Of a stretch of 64,000 nucleotides of DNA, positions 30,051 through 39,325 are shown in pieces. Under the pieces are notes generated by a model. It was not told the origin of the DNA, ran no database searches, and was given only the letters and a program-made list of their open reading frames with translations. Position numbers and translations under genes: made by a program. The DNA is from Lewinellaceae bacterium (lineage in GTDB: Bacteria; Bacteroidota; Bacteroidia; Chitinophagales; Saprospiraceae), in contig JADJUJ010000001.1 in NCBI GenBank assembly GCA_016710765.1, forward strand, positions 186,001-250,000, written 5' to 3'. Each line of letters begins with the position of its first letter. Position 1 is the first letter of the stretch.

Positions 30051-30344
30051 ATGAACATCGCCACCGCACTCCAATACAACCCGGAAAAACCTGCCATCCT
30101 GCCGATTCACAAGTCCGATAAAATCAACTTGTTTGCCGTAGGACTGCTCAAAGGACAACAATTGCCAAAGCATACCACCCGAACGCCAACCCTGCTGACG
30201 GTTTTGCGCGGCAGCATCCAATTCTCCATTCAGGGCGAGAACTTAACCTTGAACACACTCGACACCTATTCCATTCCAGTCGATACCGAACACGATGTGA
30301 CCGGTTTGGACGACTGTATTTTCACCCTCCTGCAAGAAAAGTAA
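30051..30344 (+). CDS. Small cupin-domain protein
   Basis: 97 residues forming a single small beta-barrel: FAVGLLKGQQLPKHTTRTPT, LLTVLRGSIQFSIQG, TLNTLDTYSIPVDTEHDVTG. The metal-binding His pattern is partial (one His in each motif), so enzymatic activity is doubtful. It sits between TolC and HlyD in the export operon and may bind or sense a substrate (inference). Confidence 0.75.
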   Translation: MNIATALQYNPEKPAILPIHKSDKINLFAVGLLKGQQLPKHTTRTPTLLTVLRGSIQFSIQGENLTLNTLDTYSIPVDTEHDVTGLDDCIFTLLQEK

Positions 30345-30364
30345 ACCTGAATAAAATTCACATC

Positions 30365-31309
30365 ATGAAAATATCCAATGCTATCCTGCTCGCTGTCGGC
30401 CTGTCGGTATTCACAGCCTGCCAACAAACCGAAACACCAGCCGATGCCTATGGCAATTTTGAGGCCGACGACATGATCGTCAGCGCCGAAGGCACCGGCG
30501 AACTGATCGCCTTTCAGGTAGAAGAAGGCCAGACCCTCAAGGCCGGGCAGGTGGTTGGGTGCGTCGACTCCACCCAACTCGTGCTGAAAAAAGAGCAGAT
30601 CGAGGCCAGTGTTCGTGCCATCGCTGCTAAAAGTCCGGCCATCGCCGCGCAGTTGTCTGTGTTTGAAAAGCAACTCGATGCCGCCAAACAGCAAATCAGT
30701 ACCCTGCAGCGCGAACAAACCCGGGTTCAAAATCTGCTCAAAAGCGATGCGGCAACACCCAAACAACTCGACGACATCAACGCACAGCTCGATCAGGCCC
30801 AAAAGCAGGTGGCGGTTATTTTGGAGCAAAAAACCGCGTCGAACGCCTCCCTATCGGTGCAAAAATCGGGTCTCCTGGCAGAGATTCTGCCCATGAAAAA
30901 GCAAATTGCACAGATCGACGACCAGATTACCAAATGCCGGGTGGTCAATCCCATCAATGGTACGGTACTCAATACCTATGCCAGCCAGGGAGAACTGGCC
31001 GCTTTTGGAAAGCCGCTGTATAAAATTGCCAACCTCGACCCAATAATCTTGCGCGCTTACATCGCCGGCGACCAATTGGGCAGCATCAAAGTCGGGCAAA
31101 ATGTGACGGTATCCGTCGATGCCCCTGACGGCGCCATGAAGGATTATACCGGCACCGTTACCTGGATTTCGGAAAAAGCAGAGTTTACACCCAAGGTGAT
31201 TCAAACCAGGGATGAGCGGGTAAATTTGGTGTATGCGGTGAAGATTAAGGTTGGGAATGACGGGGGATTGAAGATTGGAATGCCGGGGGAAGTTAAGATT
31301 AGTCTTTAG
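30365..31309 (+). CDS. HlyD-family periplasmic adaptor lipoprotein
   Basis: 314 residues. A lipoprotein signal ends in FTAC, so it is anchored by Cys19. Biotinyl-lipoyl-like half-motif: GTGELIAFQVEEGQTLKAGQ. A long coiled-coil hairpin follows (~80-180), then RVVNPINGTVLNTYASQGEL and a beta-barrel domain. It links the inner-membrane ABC permeases to TolC. The stop codon TAG (31307-31309) lies within a TCTTTAGTCTTTGG repeat arm, marking the boundary with the inserted R1 unit. Confidence 0.9.
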   Translation: MKISNAILLAVGLSVFTACQQTETPADAYGNFEADDMIVSAEGTGELIAFQVEEGQTLKAGQVVGCVDSTQLVLKKEQIEASVRAIAAKSPAIAAQLSVFEKQLDAAKQQISTLQREQTRVQNLLKSDAATPKQLDDINAQLDQAQKQVAVILEQKTASNASLSVQKSGLLAEILPMKKQIAQIDDQITKCRVVNPINGTVLNTYASQGELAAFGKPLYKIANLDPIILRAYIAGDQLGSIKVGQNVTVSVDAPDGAMKDYTGTVTWISEKAEFTPKVIQTRDERVNLVYAVKIKVGNDGGLKIGMPGEVKISL

Positions 31310-31892
31310 TCTTTGGCTATTGGTCTTTGGCCGGTAACGCCCGACTGATTTTAACAGAGGAGTGAAGCTTGTTCAAAGATCGTTGGATCATTTTAAGTGC
31401 TTCCAATAATTGATTGCATTCCGTTTCCGAGATGTAACCAAACTTCTGAGCCAGCAACAACTGTGTTTCTGTTTCAAAAGAAGATCCGATTGAATATTCT
31501 AGAAACCTGGAAAATTCCAATCCGGTACTTCTACTGCAACCTTCGGCAATGTTACTTGCAATGGATACAACTGCACTTGATAATTGGTTTGAGAGCCCAT
31601 ACCGTTCAGATTTTGGAAATTGTTCAATAGCCTTAAATACAGAAGCGGCAAAAGCAAGCGAATCAGACCAGACGCGCAGTTCTCTAAAATTTCTCATAAG
31701 TGGTTTTTTGAGGTAAATAATATTTCAAAAATAATGTGGGGTACAGTTAATTGCAAGAAAACTTTAAATTTATTTTAATTTAATATAAAACATAAAAACT
31801 TGTACATGAGCACTTTAAACAAAATTAAAGTGTAGATGCAAATCGCACCCAATAGCCCCCCAAAGACTAAAGACTAAAGACCAAAGGCTAAG
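31302..31892. mobile_element. R1 unit: inverted heptamer arms flanking a four-helix-bundle gene
   Basis: Left arm 31302-31332 is GTCTTTAGTCTTTGG...TTGGTCTTTGG. The right arm 31851-31892 is its inverse, with tandem AAAGACT, AAAGACT, AAAGACC, AAAGGCT heptamers. Between them lies one minus-strand gene of 126 codons plus about 165 bp of unusually AT-rich sequence. The left arm contains the stops of both HlyD and the inner gene; the right arm ends at the ATPase start codon. The unit looks inserted between two genes of one operon. Mobility is an inference; there is no transposase. Confidence 0.55.
31317..31697 (-). CDS. Four-helix-bundle protein (23S rRNA IVS-like / TIGR02436 family)
   Basis: 126 residues. 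The family signature runs FRELRVWSDSLAFAASVFKA, IEQFPKSERYGLSNQLSSAV, VSIASNIAEGCSR, FLEYSIGSSFETETQLLLA, matching the small S23/IVS four-helix-bundle proteins. These are often encoded in 23S intervening sequences or scattered between genes; their function is not established. It is the only minus-strand gene within a plus-strand export operon and is enclosed by R1 arms. The AT-rich region upstream differs from the surrounding base composition. Confidence 0.88.
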   Translation of the reverse strand: MRNFRELRVWSDSLAFAASVFKAIEQFPKSERYGLSNQLSSAVVSIASNIAEGCSRSTGLEFSRFLEYSIGSSFETETQLLLAQKFGYISETECNQLLEALKMIQRSLNKLHSSVKISRALPAKDQ

Positions 31893-32789
31893 ATGATCAA
31901 TATAGAAAACATATCCAAGTCCTACGATGGCGTCCTCGCCCTCGACAACATCAGCCTGAACGTAAAGCCGGGTGAACTCTTTGGTATTCTTGGGCCCGAC
32001 GGGGCAGGCAAAACCACCTTAATCCGGATTTTGGCCACCCTCATCAAGGCTGATTCGGGAACAGGAACATTGGCTGGGCTCGATTTGGTAAAAGACTACC
32101 GGAAAATCCGAACCATTGTGGGTTACATGCCTGGCCGCTTTTCCTTATACCAGGACCTTACGGTGCGCGAAAACCTGGAGTTTTTCGCCAATGTATTTGG
32201 CACTACGATACAGCAAAGCTACGACCTCATCCGCGACATCTACGTCCAGATCGAGCCTTTCAACGAACGCCGCGCCGGCGCACTTTCTGGCGGTATGAAA
32301 CAAAAACTGGCGCTGTGTTGCGCCATGATCCACTTACCCAAGGTGTTGCTGCTCGATGAGCCAGGAACCGGCGTGGACCCCGTTTCCCGAAAAGAATTCT
32401 GGGACATGCTCAAGCACCTTCGATCAACCGGTATCACCATTTTCGTGAGTACCGCCAACATGGACGAGGCAGAAAAATGCGATCGCGTAGTACTCCTGCA
32501 AAAAGGAAAACTGCTCGCCAGCGGAACGCCATCTGAAATTACTGCAGCCTACCCGCATCCATTGTACGCCGTACGCGCCAACGATATGTACCGGCTCATC
32601 AACGACCTGCGTACACTCGACCAGGCCGCTGGCTGCTACGCGTTTGGCGAATACGCACACCTATCGATGCTTTCTGACAACCTCAATACCAAGGATATCC
32701 AGCATTTTCTGGAGCGAAAAGGACACGAAGATGTGGAGGTACTTCCCACTACTGCCAACATCGAAGACTGTTTTATTGAACTCATGTAG
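31893..32789 (+). CDS. ABC exporter ATP-binding protein 1
   Basis: 298 residues. Walker A GPDGAGKTTL, signature LSGGMKQKLAL, Walker B VLLLDEPGTGVDP, and a switch His replaced in STANMDEAEKCD. The family is the DrrA/YbhF-type ATPase of drug exporters. It pairs with the second ATPase and two permeases downstream. In E. coli YbhF the two ATPase domains are fused in one protein; here they are separate genes (established knowledge plus inspection). Confidence 0.93.
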   Translation: MINIENISKSYDGVLALDNISLNVKPGELFGILGPDGAGKTTLIRILATLIKADSGTGTLAGLDLVKDYRKIRTIVGYMPGRFSLYQDLTVRENLEFFANVFGTTIQQSYDLIRDIYVQIEPFNERRAGALSGGMKQKLALCCAMIHLPKVLLLDEPGTGVDPVSRKEFWDMLKHLRSTGITIFVSTANMDEAEKCDRVVLLQKGKLLASGTPSEITAAYPHPLYAVRANDMYRLINDLRTLDQAAGCYAFGEYAHLSMLSDNLNTKDIQHFLERKGHEDVEVLPTTANIEDCFIELM

Positions 32790-32811
32790 TCCCCAAGAAG
32801 TATACACCATC

Positions 32812-33537
32812 ATGAACGACACTGTCATCAGTACCGAGCAACTCACTCGCACCTTTGGTGCCTTCACTGCCGTGGACCACATCAGCTTTGACGTAAAAAA
32901 GGGTGAAATATTCGGCTTCCTTGGGGCCAATGGCGCCGGAAAAACCACCGCCTTGCGTATGCTCACCGGCTTGCTTCAACCCAGCAGTGGAAAGGTAGCT
33001 GTGGCCGGTATTGATGTAGCCCGATACCCGGAAAAAGTAAAATCACGGATCGGATACATGAGCCAGAAATTTAGCCTCTATCCCGATCTGACCATCCGGG
33101 AAAATATCCGGCTTTACGGCGGCATATACGGACTGACACGCAGCGACATCAGGTCTAAAACAGAAGCCCTCCTGGACCAACTCGAGCTCCGCGAGCAGGC
33201 CGATCAGGTAGTAGGCGACCTTCCCCTGGGTTGGAAGCAAAAACTGGCTTTCTCCGTCGCACTCATCCATGAGCCCGAAGTCGTTTTTCTCGATGAGCCC
33301 ACCTCCGGTGTCGATCCGCTTACCCGCCGCCAGTTCTGGGATCTCATCTACGCCGCCGCACACCGCGGTACCACGCTGATGGTCACCACCCACTACATGG
33401 AAGAAGCCGAGTATTGCAACCGGGTGAGCATCATGGTAGATGGAAAAATTAAAGCACTCGACACCCCTCGCCGCATGAAAGACACGCTCCACGCAGAAAA
33501 CATGGATGAGGTGTTCCGAAAACTGGCCAGGGAATGA
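32812..33537 (+). CDS. ABC exporter ATP-binding protein 2
   Basis: 241 residues from the ATG at 32812, 22 bp after ATPase 1. Walker A GANGAGKTTA, Walker B VVFLDEPTSGVDP, switch TTHYMEEAEYC. The signature motif is degenerate: LPLGWKQKLAF in place of LSGG, as in the second domain of YbhF-type proteins. ATPase 1 and 2 thus probably form an asymmetric heterodimer with one strong ATP site (inference). An unusual 12-bp tandem repeat follows the stop. Confidence 0.93.
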   Translation: MNDTVISTEQLTRTFGAFTAVDHISFDVKKGEIFGFLGANGAGKTTALRMLTGLLQPSSGKVAVAGIDVARYPEKVKSRIGYMSQKFSLYPDLTIRENIRLYGGIYGLTRSDIRSKTEALLDQLELREQADQVVGDLPLGWKQKLAFSVALIHEPEVVFLDEPTSGVDPLTRRQFWDLIYAAAHRGTTLMVTTHYMEEAEYCNRVSIMVDGKIKALDTPRRMKDTLHAENMDEVFRKLARE

Positions 33538-33556
33538 AAAGGACCTGAACGGTAGA

Positions 33557-33616
33557 ACAGCCCATATTACAGCCTACTTCACAGCCCACTTTACTGCCCA
33601 TCATACTGCCCACAAA
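33557..33616 (+). repeat. R3 tandem repeat, five 12-bp units
   Basis: Five consecutive 12-mers of the form ACAGCCCAYWTT (units at 33557, 33569, 33581, 33593 and 33605), ending exactly before the permease ATG. The 12-bp period keeps an open frame reading THAx-type tetrapeptides in phase with the permease. R3-like sequence also occurs between TetR and TolC (28749-28785) and after the last permease (35907-36045). Confidence 0.7.
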
Positions 33617-34720
33617 ATGAATAGATTCGCCGCATTTATAAAAAAAGAGTTCCGCCACATCCTTCGCGACCGGCGCACCCTGCTGATATTGTTTGGGATG
33701 CCGGTGGTACAGGTGTTGTTGTTCGGGTTTGTGCTTACCAATGAGATCAAAGACGCTGCCATTGCGGTGCTTGACCCCTCGCACGACGCACAATCAATTG
33801 CACTGACCAACAAAATGGTATCAAGCGGGTATTTTAAAATAGAGCAATACCTTAATACCCCAGCGGAACTGGAGCAGGCCTTTAAAGAGGGCAGCATCAA
33901 ACTTGCGTTGGTATTCCCCAACGATTTTGGCCATAGCCTGGCGCACAACAACAAAGCCTCCCTACAGATCATCGGTGATGCCAGCGACCCCAATACGGCC
34001 ACGACATTGATCAATTATGCACAAGCCATTATCGGCGATTATCAGGCAACGTACAACCGCGCCAGCATTCCCATAAGCATTGGCGCCGAAACCCATATGC
34101 GTTACAATCCTGAACAAAAAGCGGTGTTCAACTTTGTGCCGGGTGTCATGACCTTGATTCTCATGCTGGTTTCTGCCATGATGACCTCTATCACACTGGC
34201 ACGAGAAAAAGAACTGGGTACCATGGAAGTATTACTTGTTTCGCCCCTCCAGCCCATCCAAATAATTCTGGGTAAAACGACACCCTACCTCGTACTATCG
34301 TTTCTGAATGCAGTATTGGTAGTTATTCTGGGCATCTTCATTTTTGGCATGCCCATGCGCGGAAGCCTGCTGCTGCTCGGTGCAGAGTGCTTTTTGTACA
34401 TGTTCGTGTCACTGGCGCTGGGCATTTTCATTTCTACCAGGACGAAAGACCAGATGTCGGCCATGTTTTTCTCCGCCCTAGGGCTCATGATGCCCACCAT
34501 GCTGTTGTCGGGATTCATTTTCCCCAGGGAGAGCATGCCCTGGATACTGCAAAAGATTGGCATGGCTATCCCAGCGACCTGGTTCAACCCCATCATCAAA
34601 GGGATCATGATCAAGGGAGTAGGCCTGGAAACACTGGGTGTACAAACCGCCGTATTGGGTGGCATGGCTATTTTCTTTATTGCTATCAGCCTTCGGAGCT
34701 TTAAGGACAGGCTGGAATAG
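33617..34720 (+). CDS. ABC-2 type export permease 1
   Basis: 367 residues from the ATG at 33617 (MNRFAAFIKKEFRHILRDRR). Typical ABC2_membrane_3 architecture: one N-terminal helix, a large periplasmic loop (~45-170), then five helices with TLAREKELGTMEVLLVSPLQ between them and the LSGFIFPRESMPWILQ segment. The upstream frame extends through the R3 tandem repeat but that part is probably untranslated. It pairs with permease 2. Confidence 0.9.
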   Translation: MNRFAAFIKKEFRHILRDRRTLLILFGMPVVQVLLFGFVLTNEIKDAAIAVLDPSHDAQSIALTNKMVSSGYFKIEQYLNTPAELEQAFKEGSIKLALVFPNDFGHSLAHNNKASLQIIGDASDPNTATTLINYAQAIIGDYQATYNRASIPISIGAETHMRYNPEQKAVFNFVPGVMTLILMLVSAMMTSITLAREKELGTMEVLLVSPLQPIQIILGKTTPYLVLSFLNAVLVVILGIFIFGMPMRGSLLLLGAECFLYMFVSLALGIFISTRTKDQMSAMFFSALGLMMPTMLLSGFIFPRESMPWILQKIGMAIPATWFNPIIKGIMIKGVGLETLGVQTAVLGGMAIFFIAISLRSFKDRLE

Positions 34721-34785
34721 GGTGTTGGTATATTCAAAACCATCTTCTCCGCAAAAGGCTACAGACAAAAGACTAAAAACATATT

Positions 34786-35904
34786 ATGCGCACTGTTTTT
34801 TTCCTCGTACAAAAAGAATTCCTGCAGATCTTCCGCAACAAGGTCATGTTGCCACTGCTGCTGGTGATGCCGGTTTTCCAAACCGTCCTGCTGTCGTTTG
34901 CTGCCAACTACGAGATAAAAAACCTGTCCCTGGCGGTGGTCGACAACGATCACTCCCCCACTTCCATGGCGCTGATTCACAAGTTTACAGCTTCTGGTTA
35001 TTTTCGCCTGGAAGACAATTACCCCAGCATCCGGAGTGCCGATGATGCCCTGGCTGCAGATAAAGTGGATCTCACCCTGGAAATTCCGCCGCAAATGGAG
35101 CGCAACATGGTGCGGGAAGGCAGTTCCAAAGTGAGCCTGACCGCCAACGCAATCAATGCCGTGAAGGCCGGACTGGCCGTAGGCTATGCCAACAACATCC
35201 TCCGCGATTTCAACTTAGAACAGGCGCCAAAATTTGCCAAAGCCGGTGTTGCCATGCCAGCCTTGATTGATGTCAGCTATTCCAATTGGTACAACCCCAA
35301 GCTCGACTATAAAACCTTTATGGTGCCCGGTATTCTGGGAGAAATTGTATCCCTGATCATCTGTTTCCTGACTGCCCTGGCCATTGTGCGCGAGCGGGAA
35401 ATGGGTACCATCGAGCAAATCAACGTTACTCCGGTAAAAAAATGGCAGTTTATCGTAGGCAAACTCCTCCCCTTTTGGCTGCTCTCCCTGGTGATGATGG
35501 CCGTAGGCCTCACCGTTGGCTGGCTCGTTTTCAGAATCCCGATGGAAGGAAGTCTCGGACTGGTATTTCTCTACACCATGTTCTTTACCCCTGGTATGCT
35601 TGGCATTGGTTTTCTGATCTCCAATTTTTCAGAAACCCAGCAACAGGCCATGTTCACCGCCTGGTTTTTCCTCATTATCTTTATCCTGATGTGCGGCCTA
35701 TTCACCCCGGTCGACAGCATGCCACAATGGGCCCAATACCTCAACATGCTCAACCCTGTTAAGTACTTCGTGGCGTTCATGCGCCTGGTGCTCCTCAAGG
35801 GTGCCGGTTTTGCAGAAATAAAATGGAATTTCCTTTCCGTCGTAACCATTGCTGTGGTCGCCAATACCCTCGCAGTGTGGACCTACCGGAAGCGGGTGGC
35901 GTAA
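34786..35904 (+). CDS. ABC-2 type export permease 2
   Basis: 372 residues. The same architecture as permease 1: an N-terminal helix, periplasmic loop, then helices with ALAIVREREMGTIEQINVTP and the CGLFTPVDSMPQWAQ segment. With ATPases 1/2, HlyD and TolC it completes a YbhFSR-like tripartite exporter; substrate unknown. The 65-bp spacer before it carries an R1-like half motif (AAAAGACTAAAAAC). Confidence 0.9.
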   Translation: MRTVFFLVQKEFLQIFRNKVMLPLLLVMPVFQTVLLSFAANYEIKNLSLAVVDNDHSPTSMALIHKFTASGYFRLEDNYPSIRSADDALAADKVDLTLEIPPQMERNMVREGSSKVSLTANAINAVKAGLAVGYANNILRDFNLEQAPKFAKAGVAMPALIDVSYSNWYNPKLDYKTFMVPGILGEIVSLIICFLTALAIVREREMGTIEQINVTPVKKWQFIVGKLLPFWLLSLVMMAVGLTVGWLVFRIPMEGSLGLVFLYTMFFTPGMLGIGFLISNFSETQQQAMFTAWFFLIIFILMCGLFTPVDSMPQWAQYLNMLNPVKYFVAFMRLVLLKGAGFAEIKWNFLSVVTIAVVANTLAVWTYRKRVA

Positions 35905-36234
35905 GATGGCTGTAGATGGGCTGAAAGGTAGGGAGTGATTTACTGCGGTGCATGCGCGATACGCATCGAAAATAAGATTATAATTTTTGCCTCCGAATAC
36001 AATTGTTTGTACCCTGAATCCCACTTTACAGCCCATTTTCTGCCTTAAACAGCACGGTTCACTTCCCGACGAGGAAATCGAAGTTGTGAATATCTGGCGT
36101 GATCTTTTTTAAGATTTAAACCACATTGGAGTGATATCCCAATGTTAATTTCATCATGAAATTAAAACGAAAACTTAATCCGCACCATCGGGCGGAACAA
36201 GAGGATCAAGATTTGTTGCCCCGCCAAGGGCACC
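35905..36234. other. Non-coding stretch after the export operon with inverted repeats
   Basis: No gene. R3-type arms occur at 35907-35935 (GGCTGTAGATGGGCTGAAAG) and, inverted, near 36022-36045 (CACTTTACAGCCCATTTTC). Further on are CATTGG...CCAATG near 36125 and a near-perfect AATTTCAT/ATGAAATT palindrome near 36150. They may end transcription of the operon. Confidence 0.5.
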
Positions 36235-36600
36235 CTATTTATTAAACGACCCAAAATGCCAAAGAATCCCCGACGGGTCGTGCAAAAAACACTCCCGACC
36301 CCAGTCATACACCCGAATGGTGGTTAGCCGCACGCCCTCGTATTTTGCCGTCAGGCCCAATGCTGAGAGTTCTTTGTAATAATAATCTACATCGTCAACT
36401 TCCATAAAAACCATGGTATTGTCTACCCAGTCTTTAACATAAGCATCCTGCAAATAAAACCCGAAGGCGCCTGCATGGAAGTGCGACATGTTAGACGCGA
36501 TAATACTTTCCTTAAAACCAAGGTCGCGGTAAAAAGCCCGCGAAATGTCAAAATTTTTTGCCCCGATAAATGGGCGAATGGATTTGGCTTTGTGCTCCAT
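36235..36600 (-). CDS. VOC (glyoxalase/bleomycin-resistance-like) family protein
   Basis: 121 residues from the ATG at 36600. Beta-alpha-beta-beta-beta fold motifs: IRPFIGAKNFDISRAFYRDL, MVFMEVDDVDYYYKELSALG, FLHDPSGILWHFGSF. The C-terminal metal-type Glu/His pattern is partly kept, but specific residues cannot assign an enzyme. It stands alone on the minus strand. The frame opens at 36627, but the second Met fits the family. Confidence 0.88.
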   Translation of the reverse strand: MEHKAKSIRPFIGAKNFDISRAFYRDLGFKESIIASNMSHFHAGAFGFYLQDAYVKDWVDNTMVFMEVDDVDYYYKELSALGLTAKYEGVRLTTIRVYDWGRECFLHDPSGILWHFGSFNK

Positions 36601-36642
36601 GGACGTATTTTTTATAGATTTTAGCAACGTGTCATAAATACC

Positions 36643-36684
36643 AAATAGTGAATCCTTCGGAGCAAAGCCAAAGACTAAAGACTC
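36643..36684. repeat. R1 half-element downstream of the APC permease
   Basis: AATCCTTCGGAGCAAAGCC followed by AAAGACTAAAGAC, the reverse complement of one arm of the R1 copy at 55.3 kb over about 40 bp. It begins only three bases after the stop codon of the minus-strand APC permease. Confidence 0.7.
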
Positions 36685-36686
36685 TT

Positions 36687-38451
36687 TTATATTATCAACC
36701 GCACGCCCCCCAGTTGCTCCACCTTATAAGGGAATCGATCGCCCGGGGAGCCAATAAACATGAAGTTGATTGGGATATTCCACTCATCCGACAAACGCTT
36801 GATCAACTCCGGCCCGAAATCGGCTTCCATCTCGATAAAATCTATTTTGATGGCCGGATATTCTCGGTCGAGTACATCCAGATCTGCCTTGAATTGCTCC
36901 GTCGCTTTTTCACCAGGTTTGAACGCCGCTACAATTCTAAGTTTTCGCGTATGTTCATTTATTTGGATGTACAACATCACTTTATTCAGCGTTGCTACAT
37001 CGTCCTGCTTGGTGAAATACACGAATTCCTGCGAATTAATTTCGGATATAAGCCGCAAGATTTTCGAATTAGACCGCTGCAAGACATTTTGAATGGGTGT
37101 CAAAAAATACTTGATAATCTGCAGCAGCAATTTCAGGATAACTGTTCGGTTGAGCATCACCACCACCACCAAAATGCTGGGTATAAAATACTGCAGAAAT
37201 ACCCCAAAGTAAGCGGGGTTGAGCATGGCGTTGCCAATGATGGCAGCCACCACAGCCGCAACTGCAATCAGCAAAGCAAGCCAGGAAGACCGCTCGGGCC
37301 TTGGCAGGTTTTTACGGCGCACTTTCAGCAGTACATTACCAACCCCGAACAGCACCATCACCGATAAAAAAGCGATGGTATATACGCCTGCCAGGGCACC
37401 CAATTTCCCTTTTGTGATCAGTAAGATGGAAACACAAAGGATAAAAAAGGCGATGGCAATCCGATAAGAACTTCCCCGTTTGTTTTTGCGCAATAAAAAC
37501 GGCGGCAAAACACGGTCGAGCGTCATGCGCTCTACCAAACCCGTCACACCAACAAAGGAGGTCAGCACGGCACCACTCAACACCAGGGCTGCATCAATGG
37601 CAATTAAGGTCGCTAACCACCCACCACCTGCAATGCCACCCCATATACGACAACAGTGCCTCCTGATTCTGCTCGATCACAGGGATGGGTATGACCGCCA
37701 GGGCTAAAAAAGCCATAAGCGGGTTGAATACCGTAACCACAACCCACATGTTCCGAAGCGTTTTTGGGAAAACACCATTTTCCTGCTCCTCCACAAAATT
37801 GGCCGAACTTTCAAATCCACTGATCCCCAACATGGCGGCAGAAAACCCAAAAAACAAAGCATATGTGATGCTCCCTCCTTTCACTGGCACAGCCGAATTC
37901 GCGCTAAAAACATCCCACCCATTGTTGATCAAATAGTATCCGGTAAAGAACGACAACAGGATGAGTGAACTGAGGTGAAACAAAAAGATGACGATCGCCA
38001 CTTTTGAAGATTCGCCAATCCCTATAATACTTAATCCCATAAACACTGCCAGCAATATTACTGTCGACAATAAAATAGGCAACGCATCCCATAAAATATG
38101 TGCGTAATGAATGGCCTCATTCGCCGAAATAACGGCAGTAGCCATGTAGGAAAGCATGGTCAGCGTAGCGGCCAGGGAGGCCATCGATTTACTCGTGGTG
38201 TTGAGTAACGCATTATAGGCCCCACCATTTAGCGGCAAGGCGCCCACTACTTCGCCATAAATCCGGCGAAACAGGAAAAGCACAAGTCCCACCATCAATA
38301 AGGCAACCCAGGCGTATTGCCCCGAATAAATAATGGCCAGGGCAGAAACATACAGGCAGGAAGAACTGATGTCGTTACCAGAAATAGCGGTTGAGGCTAA
38401 TTCATTTAATTTTTTCATACCCTGTATGGGCTTTAGGATTTTTTGTGTCAT
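36687..38451 (-). CDS. APC-family amino acid permease with C-terminal USP-like domain (one frameshift)
   Basis: Corrected length about 587 residues. Twelve predicted transmembrane helices; the first contains NELASTAISGNDISSSCLY, the usual APC substrate-binding turn. The C-terminal ~150 residues, from KLRIVAAFKPGEKATEQF, form a soluble alpha/beta domain reminiscent of universal stress proteins. The frame breaks in the C4 run 37639-37642; removing one base gives YMGGIAGGGWLATLIAIDAA and joins the two halves. Substrate unknown. It is the last gene on this strand before the R1 half-element. Confidence 0.85.
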
Positions 38452-38613
38452 ACTTTAAGCCAAATAAGCGCCATAGCGCAAAACCTGCTGCTGCCAAAGG
38501 TGCAAAATTTTCAGGAATATTGAAAAAGCCTACGGTTAAACCAGGCAGTTCAAGGGGCAAGCAGCCAGGCTCGAATCATTAGACTTTTTGCGATAGGGTA
38601 CTGTTTGCGTGAA

Positions 38614-38747
38614 CTGGGCTTTAACCTTTAGCATTGGTCTTTGGTTTCGATCCAGGTTATTATTCCCTGCCAGATCAAATACTGGGAAAATTGGAATTAA
38701 ATTCTTCCGGGCAAAGTCTACAGACCAATGGCAAAAGCCCAATTTAG
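38614..38747. repeat. R1 element (copy C)
   Basis: 134-bp unit with inverted ends. Left: CTGGGCTTTAACC then CATTGGTCTTTGG. Right, inverted: CCAATGGCAAAAGCCCAATT. The interior is AT-rich with no gene. The stop codon of the GNAT gene (38744-38746) lies inside the right end. The rest of the spacer, 38452-38613, shows nothing recognisable. Confidence 0.7.
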
Positions 38748-39274
38748 ACCATGTCGGGTTTTATCATTCTATACCAAAACGTTGGCCGCCCATCGTACAA
38801 GTAGGTTTCAATTTGCTTCAGACCGATTTTTTCTAATATGGTGTTCGACGCTATGTTTTCACAATCCGCTGAAGCATAAATTTCAGGAATTTGCAAAACA
38901 CTAAAACCATAACTGAGTGATGCGAGGGCTGCCTCGGTAGCAAAGCCCTTACCCCAAAAGCGCCTGATCAAACGATAACCAATGTCGTAAAAATTGACGT
39001 GGCCGTTCGTCTCCGTAGTAACCAGTTTCAGGCCGGCCCAGCCCACAAAACTACCACTCTCTTTTTCTTCCACCGCCCAACGGCCAATACCATGATCGAT
39101 GTACTGCTGCCGCACCATTTCGATAATGGCTCTGCTTTCCCCTATCTCCATAACGGGTTGGTTGCCCAAGTACCGATGCACCGCAGGATCGGAATCGAGT
39201 TCAAACATACCCTGGTCGTCGGTGGGAAGCAATTCGCGCAACAGGAGCCTGGGGGTTTCTGTGTAAATCGTCAT
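38744..39274 (-). CDS. GNAT acetyltransferase (RimJ/RimL-like)
   Basis: 176 residues from the ATG at 39274 (MTIYTETPRLLLRELLPTDD). The acetyl-CoA-binding segment YDIGYRLIRRFWGKGFATEA is the R/Q-x-x-G-x-G/A motif of GNAT proteins, followed by ASADCENIASNTILEKIGLK, typical of RimJ/RimL-type acetyltransferases. The acceptor may be a small molecule or a protein N-terminus; unknown. The frame opens at 39316. It is the last gene of a minus-strand run that includes the esterase and SDR. Confidence 0.9.
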   Translation of the reverse strand: MTIYTETPRLLLRELLPTDDQGMFELDSDPAVHRYLGNQPVMEIGESRAIIEMVRQQYIDHGIGRWAVEEKESGSFVGWAGLKLVTTETNGHVNFYDIGYRLIRRFWGKGFATEAALASLSYGFSVLQIPEIYASADCENIASNTILEKIGLKQIETYLYDGRPTFWYRMIKPDMV

Positions 39275-39325
39275 GTCATCATTATTCGTCGTCGGGCAGG
39301 CACTCCGCACACCCAAAAGCGGGGA

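Noticed and set aside
31317..31697. Avd of a diversity-generating retroelement
   Set aside because: The fold is similar, but no reverse transcriptase, template repeat or variable repeat was found.
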